From assembly GCF_018691265.1 (NCBI RefSeq), contig NW_024881296.1:12989427-13053426 (forward strand): DNA of 64,000 nucleotides. Direction: 5' to 3'. Origin of the DNA: Tyto alba. Taxonomy: Eukaryota; Chordata; Aves; Strigiformes; Tytonidae. How positions within the stretch are numbered: the first letter of the stretch is position 1; the number at the start of each line of letters is the position of its first letter. Shown here in pieces: positions 50,564-61,695 of the stretch. The notes below the pieces were generated by a model. It made no database searches. It was not told the origin of the DNA and worked only from the letters and a program-made list of their open reading frames with translations. A program made the translations under genes and the position numbers.

Positions 50564-53089
50564 GTTAAAAAACAAACAAACAAACAAAAAACCCCAACAA
50601 CATGATTTTGGTGTGCCAGTAAGTAAATTACGAAGTGCATCCTCCTCTCAGGGTTATTACACACAAACTCTTGTAACATCCCCTCACTAAAGATAAGGCG
50701 CAGACTATCCTTTTGCACACTTGTCACATGCCATGACTAAATTACAACATGCTAAATTTGTCCAAATTCACTAGACACAACCCCTGCTGAGGGCTTTCCT
50801 CCCTCTGCCCCCACCCCCTGACGGCACAGCCCCATGGCCGAAGGATCACAGCACCAAGGCAGCTCAGCATACGAGGGGCACGCTGCAAACTCGGGCGGGA
50901 AAGCACCGCGCAGTCGTGTGGGATGGGAGCAGGGAGGGAGGGAAAGGAACGGTGGGATGACAAGGACAGTCAGTGTTGTGGAATGAGCTTTGACAGGACA
51001 TGATCGATGGAAAAGAGGAGAGAAACGGAACCATACAAGCAGAAAATAAAAAAATGACTAAGATCCTAGAGACAAAATTAGGGGATCAAAAAATGAGCAG
51101 AAGTCTGAAAACGGAAATGAGAAGGGAAAGAACACATAGCCTTCAATGTTTTAATGTTGCATTTCAATGTGAAAAGGGAAATGGGAGAGCACAATAGACA
51201 TGAAGATGCAGAGGGACAGTGAAAAAGGGAAAACTCTGCAGAAGTGAAGAAAAAAACAAAACAAAGCAAAACAAACAGCTTCTAATCGTCACAGGTAGCA
51301 AGGTTTAGAAATTTCCTCATTTAAAGAAAATACCCAGACACCAAAACCTCTTTGCTTTGCATGCTAAAACTACCAATTCACAAAATATGCTGCAGTGTCA
51401 CATGGCAAGTTTTCTGCACTTCAGTTCAATTCTTAAAGACACATCTGTTAATGGGAGCAGGCTTAGGTAAGTCATCAAAAATGCTTGTGGCATGCCTGAT
51501 AGCATTAAAATGCACAGAAAAGCAGACTCAGCAGGCTTCCTTCCTGAAGCCAGTGGAAAAAAAGAATTCGGACCAGGTTTCTAAAACCCTGCAGCAGCTC
51601 CCTGGTCCTGCAGAGCTCCAACCAGTACCTGGAAGCCAGGAAATACAAGTTTCTGTGAGTGGGGACCTAGCACCTCTACAGCCAACAAGCCAATTAGAAA
51701 AACTAGAGAAACCACCTAGGAGCTGATTTCTAAGAGCAGAGGAACTGGCACGGCTGGCAATGTGACAAACAGCAAACGTGGCAAACTGTGGCACCAGCAA
51801 GCAGCAGCAGCTGATGCTTGTGCTCCAGAACCTTGGGCATGATGTGAGCAGAAAGTTGTCGCTATTAAATAAAAAGAAAATATATGTATTACACCCTAAA
51901 GCCTTGATACTGGGAATATTCATGTTCAGAGTTGTAGAAAAGTAGTTCCCTGTAACTACTATGCTGCCTTTTCCTCACAGAAAGCAGTATTTGGTTAATA
52001 CATAAAATATAAATAAATCTTTTCATTCCAAGATTCTGGTAGCTGGGTAGGAATGAAGGCACTCAATGTTTGAAAGAGGAAAAAGGAATCCATAGGCCTA
52101 GCCAAGTATAAATCAGGGAAAGGGAAGCCAGGGTGGGTTGCAGTTTTGTTCAGGCATCTCACACTGAGCATACAGCACGCTCATGTGCAAAGAGTGACCT
52201 TTTTTAATGTTGCTAGGCAGATCCATCTTACCTCTGACTGCTGCGGATGGGGCCAGGAGGTCAGTATCGCACTAGGGCAGTGCAGTGCTAAGCATGAGTT
52301 CTGCCACTCTGAGACAAATACTTTTAGTACACCTCCTAGTCATTAAATAGACCATAAAAGCAGGATACTTTAAAGTTTCTGGCTTAGTGTTACCATGTGC
52401 ATTACAATAATAAATAATAATAAATTATACTACATGTAAAAGCAAAACTTATGAATCAAATCTTAGTGGTAATAACAAATATAAGGAGTTAAATTATTAA
52501 AAGTCCAGGGAATTCCAACTGCTGGAAATGCAGACTTATGGTTACAATATTATATTTTAAATACGTATATATGCTATTTAAGAAGCACAGACCTAACTGA
52601 CTGAAAATGAGGCTATAAGGAGACAAATAGAATAAAAAAACCCCAGAATAATGCATAGCATTGTTAAAAAAAAGTCATTGTAATCTAACCTACATTCAAC
52701 AAGCACTAAAATTCACTTTATCACAATCATTTTTTTCACTGCACAAAATCCACCAGAAATTAAATTGAAGGTATTCAGATGCTTTATATCTACCTATTTT
52801 TTCTAATTTAATAATTTCTGTCACTGACTCCAAAATTCCTCATTTCCAATTATAATTCTCACTTACAGAACAACTGCACTAGTAGCATTTTTTGTTCTTG
52901 GTTTTTACCCTCAGCTTTAATGACAATTCTAAAGAGATTTTTTTTCTAAGGGACTTTAAAGATTGTTTTTCTTTAAATAAACAATCCACATAAATAAAGT
53001 ATCTTATCTTAAATTTAGAAATGAAAAAATGCTAGGAGCTTTTTAGAGGCAAGGAGGTATTCAGGTTCCTTTTCCTGATCCATCCATAT

Positions 53090-53460
53090 CTGTAAGTCTA
53101 AATCATATTAAAAATTAAATGTAGCTATATCACTTAGCACTGATGTTTGTCTGAAACCATCAATTAACATTAATCTTGTTCAGCTACTCTACAGAGGATT
53201 CATCCTTAAACTTCGTTTCAATTTAACTCGGTAAGAGAGTGGAGTTCGGGCTCACAACAGAACTACAATATATAGTATTTCTTTGATATAAACATAGTAA
53301 GGGCTAGAAATACTACCCACAACTCACAAAGGCTGATAAATGTCTTTTGGCATCATTGAAAATGTTAAGCTTTCTTTGCTTCTGACTTGTATCGCCCAGC
53401 CATAATTAAGAATGATGTTAACAGAGCTGTATTAAAACATATAGGAGCTCACAAATGCAC
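53090..53460. promoter_or_regulatory. Candidate conserved non-coding element
   Basis: Repeat-free sequence with ATCAATTAACATTAATCTTG, GTTTCAATTTAACTCGG and CAGCCATAATTAAGAATGATG, and no open frame. Texture as in enhancers; inference only. Confidence 0.25.
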
Positions 53461-56400
53461 TGCAGCTGGTGCAGAGTAACACTAACTACATGTAAACAGC
53501 AGAACTGTAATAAAATAGAAAATAAAAGAGCTGCTGAAACATTTGCAATGGCAGCCTCACTTAGGATTACAGATTACCGAACCGGCTGCTCGGCGAGGCT
53601 GTGCAGTCTTGCCGTCCTTGGCAGGGCTGAGCATCCTGGCCTGACCTCAGAGCAGACCCTGCTTTCAGCACTGACTTGGGCATAACTTATCCTATGATGC
53701 TGGTTTATCTTTTCTAATTTACCGAGGGTAACAGTTCAAGTGATTCTGATGCTTGTCTTCCACTGGTGATGGTCTCCAAAAAACCCCATCAAACAAAAGC
53801 AACAGAAACCCCCCAAGAAAAACCCCAAACCCTACCAACTCCACAGCACCACAAAAACTTGCAAAGCTGTAGAGGACTTTTCAGCTTTTCTGTATGACAT
53901 TAGTTGTTAATCAGTAAATGTGATTTTCCCTTGTGCGAGGAGACCATCTCTTTAAGCCAACTCTTCAACTACAAGACTTGTATTTGTTTCTGAACAACTG
54001 TCCCTGAACCTGAGTAATTGCACAGCAGCTCAGAAGGAAAACACCTTCCCCAAAACAAATCAATAAAAGTAACAAATAAAAATAAAATCATCTACGTAGA
54101 ATGACGACTGGAGTGTACTGGTGTGGGTACTTTTTTTCCAAGCAAAGAGGGTCCTCACCAATCAACTTAAGACGACACTCCTCTATCGTGGTGCTCATGC
54201 CCATGTCACTACACAGTGAAAGACAAAGCTTTCCAGATATTACAGAAACATTGTACTCGGACCTTGCCATTTTTAGCAGGATCTGTGGCGTACTGAAGTA
54301 GCAAACAAATCTCAGTAATCGCAAATGCTGTCAAGCAGGAGTAGATGACAAAAATCTCAAGTGTCATCCTTACACATTAGCAATGCCACTTTGTCACCAG
54401 CCTTGAACGAATAGTCAGTGACGTAGATCCTGTTACCACAAGCAAAGGAGAAATAGGACTCTAACAGCATACCAGTACAAGGGATCAGTGAGTATACTCT
54501 GCCAGAAAGCATGAAAAGTCTCTTTCTGATTGTCTGTCTCTCACATACTGTTCTGATGCTTGTTCTAAAGAAACCAGGTGTCTCATGAGAATGGCTCGCC
54601 TCCTCCAAAACCCTACAGCCTAAGACCAGATTTCCAAGTGTGTGATATAAGATCTTGACACTGCAGTACAAGTGCACTCAAAGTTGGACATCAGAGGAAA
54701 AGAAGAAAATGAAATACCATTTCTAACTTTACTGCTTGTATTTTATGCAGAAACATGACACCATCGACTGGCTGATCAACAGATTTTTGTTGCTGTTGCA
54801 GAGTGAGAACCCCCCTGAGCTGCAGTGCTGGGAGCCTCTGCTTCTCAGGAAAAGTCTCTTATCAGGTCCAAGACAGCTTCTATTGTCTCCTTAGCACCTT
54901 CTGAAGTTAAACATGACCCCCATATCTTCTCCACCTACTTTTTATTCTGAACATGCATCTGAAAGCAGAGGAATTGCCATGAAGGGAAGCTTCTGAACCC
55001 AGTGAGCACAGCAAGCCAGAAGCCAGCACCCCACCAAGGGAAGCATCTGCTTTCAAAACCTGGATGGAGCCTCTGCTTCTCTCTAAGTCACACCACTTCC
55101 TGACTCCTACCTCCTGATAAGAGGTGTGATTTCCCACTGCCACGGTGGCTGTGACACCCAGCCACAGCCCTACAGGCCAGCCAGCCCCATGGTGCTCAGA
55201 AGAGCTCTGTAGCAGCCATGGTTTCTAAAGCCATTCTCAGAGGTACCTCCTCCACCCACGACCCACATGCTATAGTGACACTAATAATAAATAAAAAAAT
55301 AAATTAAAGGAGAGGGTGATGCAACACATCACGCCTCACCCTGAGTGCTCCTTTCATAACTGAAAGCTAATCCTCCTCTTAATTTCAAAGCCAGGCTATA
55401 TTCCAACCTGAAGCTAAACCACAAACCCATGTTCCTTCAACTTGTTTTCTACTCTGAATAAGTAGTGGAAGCCAGAAAGAGTACTACACACAAGAAAACA
55501 CACATGTGTTTTAAAACCCAGCACACACTTAGAAACTGTTTTGAGGAGAGTTATTAAGTCCTACTACAGCCGCCACAGGCATACTGAGGCAATACTCACC
55601 TCTGCAGGCAGAACAGACCACGTGCTCACCACCAAACCTACAGACTTTTTAGTCAGTTAATGTGGTTTCTTGTAATAACTGTTATCTTTTAAGTCTAATC
55701 AATTACCACCATAGGGTGAGATGACATATCCAGGGAGTGTTTACCTTTTGGTTGTCAATCACTTTTGAGAACTCTCCTGAAAACTGCTCTGTGTTTTATA
55801 GCGGGCTGCGTGTTGCGCCGGTGGCTGGCATGCAGCCTGAGCTTTGGGCCCCGTACAGTACAATAACAACCAGCTTTACAGCATCTAGCTTTGCACAGTT
55901 ACTACACTGTAGCTATGGGAAATCTATCATCACCCTGGGAATGTGAAAGTAAGAAATACTGATCCTTAGCCAACTTAGCAGTCAGCTCTTGAACCAGCAA
56001 CGTCCATCAGGAAGGTTTTATTGACAAGGGAGACAGTCACCACACCCACAACCACCTTAGAATTTGACTTAGAGATCTTATAGCAACATAATTTTCTGTG
56101 GTTTGCCAGATATTGAAGCTCAGCAGAGTATTTTATGGCATTCTTAGAGACTCATAACTTTTTATAACCCTGACACTGAATATTCAGGCTATTGTTACAC
56201 TGAAACAGATAATAAATGATAAACTATATAATTCATTGGTAACTATCATTTATTAGTCACTGTAGCTTTTAATAGTGTATTTTGGCTAGGTGTAAAAAGC
56301 ATAGTTCATCACTATGCTCTATCATAAACCAATTCCTTTTCCAACCAAACACTCCTTGTGACCACACCTCGTACAAGCTGTCATTTGACAATACAAGGAC

Positions 56401-56959
56401 TTTGATGGCAATTGCGTTTTATGGACTTTTTACCCTTCTCCCCTGTTCCCAGCTGTAATCTTTGGTTATATGGCACAGGATGTTAGCCATTATGAACCAG
56501 AAAAGAGAGACTCAGGTTAAAAATAAGTTAGAGGAGGAGGAATTTTGAACTGGAACACTTTGTCGTGCTGCTTGCAGCAAGTATGCTATAAATTGTTCAA
56601 CAAAGTCAGACCCGGTACAGCAGGTATGGAAAGACAGGGGCAGAGGAGCAGAAAGCTTTGTGTTGGCAAAACCATAATATCCCTGAGCTACAACCATGAC
56701 AGCATCCTGGGAGAAGAGTGACCTGTGGCCAAGGTGCTTCTCATGGTAACATGCTGCTCAGGGAAGACACGGCAAGTCACTTCTGCTTACTGGAATGACT
56801 TACACACACAAAACAGCAAGTGCATCAAAGCGACAAATACATTTTTTGTTTTAACATCAGACAACTGGCAAATGAAATGAATGGTGAAAAATATGAAACT
56901 AGCTTTTCAAGCCAGTTTCAGAGGGCACCTATGAAGTGAAGACCTCCAAGTTCGACTTC
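53461..56959. other. Non-coding unique DNA
   Basis: No gene is recognised. Two consecutive minus-strand open frames (54357-54677, 106 codons; 54088-54324, 78 codons, another frame) are the only pair that looked protein-like, but I cannot name a family. The phrase GGAGCCTCTGCTTCTC occurs twice (near 54831 and 55067). An AT-rich inverted repeat lies at 56210-56255. Confidence 0.55.
56210..56255. repeat. Perfect 12-bp inverted repeat
   Basis: TAATAAATGATA (56210-56221) is exactly complementary to TATCATTTATTA (56244-56255), with a 22-base spacer. The arms are AT-rich, so chance is plausible. Confidence 0.9.
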
Positions 56960-58290
56960 CACACTATGCAAAATGGTAGAAATAACAAAAAGAACAGAAT
57001 TAATATAGACAGAGATGAATATGAGGAGTCTATATAGCTCTCTTGGAAGAAATGACACCTCACAAATCTACCAGACTTCTTCAAAGAAATCATCTATCTT
57101 ATGGAGTGGATGACTGTGATTTAGCTGACAGCCTACCTGAATTTCCAAGAAAGGTTTTTACAAAATTCTTCACTGAAATATCTCCCAGAAGCTGAGACTT
57201 CATCAAGTAAGAGGAAAAGCTTTCTTGCAAATTATTAAGTGGTTAAAGGATACAAAATTACTGTAGAAATGGTCAGTTTTAATAATGGGGAAAGAGTCTG
57301 TGCCAAAACCTACACTGTGCAAAAGGAGGTGAGCTGGCAAAGTCTGCTGACAATATAAAATCATTCAGGATAATTAAGACCTAAACTGACCCTGAAGCAC
57401 TGTGGAATTTCTATAATGAGTGACTGGAAAATAAATTAGCAGATGAAATTCAACTTTGATAAACACAGAGTAACACATTTATAAAAAATAACTGAGAGAA
57501 GGCACGCACCCATAAGTGGGCTTTAGAACCCAAATCCTGACACCAGTCAGAACAGAGATTTTTGTGTCTTTGCTTAAAGTTCCCTGAAAATATCAGTTGA
57601 AAGCCAAGCAGCAGTGAAAACAGCAAATTAAACAGTAGGTGCTATTAGGAATGGAACAGAGAACAAAACAGGAGGAGGTCAATGTGACAATGAATAACTT
57701 CATAAAGCATCCAGCTCTCCAGCACAGCATGTGGCTGTGGTCACCCTATTTCAAAGGGAATGTAACAGAACTGGAAACGTCACAGAAAACAGCAATGCCG
57801 TGGACAGAAGTCATGGAGAGATGTCTATATTGAGAGAAGATCAACAGGCTCACCTCAGATAAAGATATCTTAGATATGAGGCAAAATTATGCACGGAAGG
57901 GAGATGACAAACAAATGCTTATTTTCTCACAAATGAGAAATATGAAGCAGAATAGAAATATCATGCAGAATACTGACAACAAATTAAACTCCATATAAAG
58001 TATAATCACATTATAGAGTGTATTGCTGTAGGGTGCTGTAGAAAACAGAGATAGAAAGAAAAAGCAATTAATTAAAGTGGAAAAAAAAGTAAATGTAGGC
58101 ACCTTGGACAAATCCAGATTCAACTCTGCTTGGAAAGACTCAAATTACAGCATACTGTATCCTGGAAAGCTACACTGGAGGGAAGATAATTTTCTATTTG
58201 TCTTGAAGTATTTATTTCCAGTCACTATCAGACAAGTGAGCGGACTAGGTGGCTTTTGGCTTGACTTAGCACAGCCGTTCTTGTGTTCAG
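56960..58290 (+). mobile_element. Old CR1/L3-type LINE, RT domain to 3' end
   Basis: A heavily diverged but apparently continuous plus-strand copy. Landmarks in family order are AAATGGTAGAAATAACAAAA (56980), CACCTCACAAATCTACCAGA (57057), AAATGGTCAGTTTTAATAAT (57267), CTGGCAAAGTCTGCTGACAA (57333, at the place of the F-A-D-D codons), GCAGATGAAATTCAACTTTG (57439), ATGTGGCTGTGGTCACCCTA (57729) and the tail GGCTTGACTTAGCACAGCC (58258-58276). The family is known from ancient amniote CR1 elements. Stops and indels break every frame, and the endonuclease part is missing. The region 57900-58200 is the least certain. Flanks show no target duplication. Confidence 0.78.
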
Positions 58291-61200
58291 ATTGCCCCAT
58301 CCTCACCCCAGAGAATCCCAGCCGGCTGACACCCTCCTTCAGGGCACAAAAAGAGAAAGCTCGTCAGCTTACTTGTGCTGACCTCTACTTCTTCATCTTG
58401 CCAGCGGTTTCCAAAAGGGCACAGGGAAATCCCTCTGTAAATCACAGAGGTGAACCTTAAGGAAGAAGAGTAAATCCCCGCACTACCCGCTGACATGTTT
58501 CATATATCAGTAAACTGCTGCCTCTCCGTTTCCTTTGTAATACAACTGCTATCTCTACTGGCATTAACTACCACCTTCACTGACACGGGTAGACAGGCCC
58601 CACAATTCATGACCACAAACGGTAATCTCCACGATCAGGTACAGAAAACTGTGCTCACCTCTCTCCATACATCAAGAGCCACAGCAGAGAGACTCACTTC
58701 ATCAACTTAAACTGTCAGAGGATTGATCCTTCCAATGAAAGCAGCACTCCTCTCACTTTTGTGATTCAGTGTGGTGTAAATAATTTCAAACATGCCAATA
58801 ATTGAATACTAACTCCTTTTTGAAGAAGGGTAAAGTAACCACAAAACGACAGGACATTTGAGAATAACGCCTGCTGTTATCAATGGCATACACAGATAGC
58901 ATTTTCATTGCAGAACGGGTACACAAAGTAAAAAATGTAAAAGGAAGGTTACAATAGACAAACATGGAGACACTCCACTCATATTTGACTCATTTTCTAG
59001 AGCTTGTTATGATGTGTGAGGAAACAAGGTACTTCAGAATAACATCTACCTAAGTACAAGCAATGGACAAAGTGGTAGTAGCAGATGAGAGACTGTGAAA
59101 GCTCTTTTTGATATGGCATGCTCCGTTTAGCATTCACGACCAAGCTCTTTGCCTTTTGTTTCTAACCAAGTTTCCCTCTGTGACACTCTGGACAATGCTG
59201 TCATTCTCCTGATTACTCAAATTTGTAATCTGAGCATAACCTCCTGTTAAGACATCCTTCAGATTACATATCCAAATTGTCACTTATACTGACATAACAT
59301 TTCAAAGACTTAATTCTTACATAAAGAACAGAAATGAAAAACTGTAAGTAATTTTGTAGTTTCATAGTATCCATGCGAGATTAACATAATGACTTACAAA
59401 AACTATACAGGGCATGGCAGGATCAAGGGAAGCCATGCATTTGAATTATCCTCTAGAAAGCGGCTGTCATTCCATACCACGATGCGATTCACTGTAGTCG
59501 TGAAGATGGCAGAGAAGAAACAGAACCGTAACAAGGGCATCAGGGAAAGCAGTGGGACAAACAGAGAATTTAAGATAAAGTTCCCTTAGCATCATCAGTA
59601 AAAACGCCAGTAGAAACTGTATTAGTGAATATAACTGGATCTGGAGAACTTGTGTGCTTGAAGATCTTTAGAAAAAGGGTCTTAAGTGATGTACCAATTC
59701 AGCTTAAATCGGCCACAAGAAAAAGCAATTATTTGATGACTACTCTGAAATAGCTAACATACAGTCAACAATATCACATTAAAAATAAGTGAAATTAATA
59801 AGCAATATAATTTCAAAATACTAGATCAATTTGACAGAGGCAATAGTAAATCAATTAATTTTTTAATATTGAATATCATTGAAATCCTTAGAGAAAATTG
59901 ATAATATTTTCATCTTCTGTGCATCATAGCATGAATGTTTTAATTTATAACTGATTCTAAAATGCATGGACTAAAGCAGTAGCTCACATATAATAAATGT
60001 ATAAACCCGCATTCTGTTAGCAATCAATCATTTGTTCTTGATATGGCAAATAAAGCTACTTAGAGAGTTAGAGTTCTTATTTTCTCCCACCAAAGCTATA
60101 TAATCTTCAAAGAAAGACATTTACTAAATTGAGGAAAGTCATCAACCTGCAAGTTTTAATAAATGTGTATCAAACAATCTAGGAAATGATGAAAATTAGA
60201 AAAAAAAAATCAGGAAAAATTAATAATGCTGTAGAGAATAAACAGTAAAAAAATGAGTTAATAACATATGAGTTGACTTCAGGAAACAAAAATAAGTGAT
60301 CCCTTTTCCCTTTCATAGGTTATATAACGGTTTTCTTCTCTGGAAACTGCAGCAGAGATTAAATCTGTAGAAGAATCTAATTAACAATACAAACAGCAGT
60401 AATATTTTTCGCAGCTGTCATTTAAAGGGAAACTTACAGGATGTGGATACTTGCCTCCAATCCAGAAAGTTAACAGAGCAACGCACACATATAGCATAGA
60501 GTTGTGCTTTGAATCAGTGCAAATACATCTGTGCATTTGTGCTTATCTGCTTTGTCTTTGGATGCAGACTGATCTATGACTTGCAAACAATATTTTCTTA
60601 GTGCACTGAATAGTAGAAAAAGGAGGTGGAACATGCAAACAAAACTAAAACAGCTACTAATGCCACCCAGAAAATTTGGAAAAGCATCCCACTTTCGGAC
60701 AGTTGTGTTGAGAGATCTTTTTTGTATTCCTTCTTTTTTTAACTACCAGAAATATCAATAGTGAAGCAGAATCTTAACAGCTGCTTCACAGTTCTTCCAT
60801 CCCTGCAGCTTATTCTTCATCTAAATTCACAACTGCAATTTGGGATATCACCGTTAATTGCTTCAGAGACGGTGAAATGTCAAAAACTAGGTGGTTTTGA
60901 ATTGATGCAGGAAATTAAGCATGGGAAACGGAGCAATTCCTCAAGTCCAAATTCATTAACCGACATTGTTTAAAGCAATTTTCTCTCTCCTGTTTTCTGA
61001 GCTTTAAAAAATTATTATGCAATACAGTAATTACATCTGGGGAATTATAATCTTTAGGCTAAAATTTTCAATTTTAGTTACCTACTTCATGCTTTGAAGG
61101 CAGGAAGAAGGAAGATGGTAGCTTTATTCTCTTTCATGTTTTTCAGCCCTCCCACACATTGCACCACTGAAACAGGACAACAGTTTTGGTGCACAGTGAA

Positions 61201-61329
61201 TTCTGTCGGTTTTTAAATTTTGACTTGGCATAGGTAGTACTAGGCCAACATGAAAGAAACAATGGCTGTAAGAGGTGGCGCAAGAGTACTTTTCCAGCTC
61301 AGATGACGCACACTTTAGATCTCCCATCA
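58291..61329. other. Non-coding unique DNA
   Basis: No gene is recognised; open frames are at most 71 codons apart from one that starts inside the old CR1. Sequence at 60780-61080 is enhancer-like (ACCGTTAATTGCTTCAGAG, AATTCATTAACCGACATTG), with no repeat. Nothing else stands out. Confidence 0.6.
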
Positions 61330-61695
61330 TTAGCACACTTATCAATGATCTAGAACAGGAAGGAAAGAGGAAATGGATAAAGGAAAAAAGGCAGTAATAG
61401 TTGCAGATGGGAAAGTTATTACAGTGTGCAGGACCAGAGAATACAGTGAAGCACTTCAGAGCACACCAAATGGACTAGTAAAGCAACAACAACTCAATGC
61501 TGATGAATGCAAAATAAGGTAGAAATATGACCATCAAAATTATCAGTTCGAGAAAGCTGACACCACAGACAGCAATGGCAGAGGAAAAAAAAAAAAAAAT
61601 CTCTGCTCATCAGCAGTTGTAGTTAAAACCCATCAGCAATGTATAAGGAATACTGTGGCAAAACATGTGGTTTAAAATTTAAAGAATATTACTGA
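61330..61695 (+). mobile_element. Old CR1-type LINE, ORF2 fragment
   Basis: Plus-strand fragment of the reverse-transcriptase region, strongly diverged. Landmarks in order are CACTTATCAATGATCTAGAA (61336, corresponding to the FINDLE part), GTTGCAGATGGGAAAGTTAT (61400, a decayed F-A-D-D/K-L region), AATGCTGATGAATGCAAAAT (61496) and ATCTCTGCTCATCAGCAGTT (61599). An A15 run (61585-61599) interrupts it. No frame is open. It lies 3 kb downstream of the other old copy in the same orientation, but repeats a region that copy already has, so it is a separate insertion. Confidence 0.68.
61585..61599. repeat. Poly-A tract (A15)
   Basis: Fifteen A in a row lie inside the old CR1 fragment, where relatives have mixed sequence. 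Confidence 0.9.

Larger units (their letters stand above)
47901..53089. other. Non-coding unique DNA with simple repeats
   Basis: No gene is recognised; the longest frames are 124 codons plus (51352-51726) and 131 codons minus (51528-51923), partly overlapping on opposite strands. A20 lies at 48546-48565, a 17-bp tandem duplication at 49916-49949, C16 followed by A11 at 50537-50563, and AAAC repeats after it. A GC-richer patch (50770-50960) has no promoter signature. Confidence 0.6.

Noticed and set aside
51436..51466. Possible small plus-strand exon between CTTCAG and TTAG|GTAAGT
   Set aside because: Such AG...GTAAGT pairs are common by chance; the interval is tiny, contains a stop, and nothing around it suggests a gene.
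51352..51923. Overlapping 124- and 131-codon frames on opposite strands
   Set aside because: Both strands cannot be assumed coding; neither shows a recognised motif, and the overlap reflects local composition.
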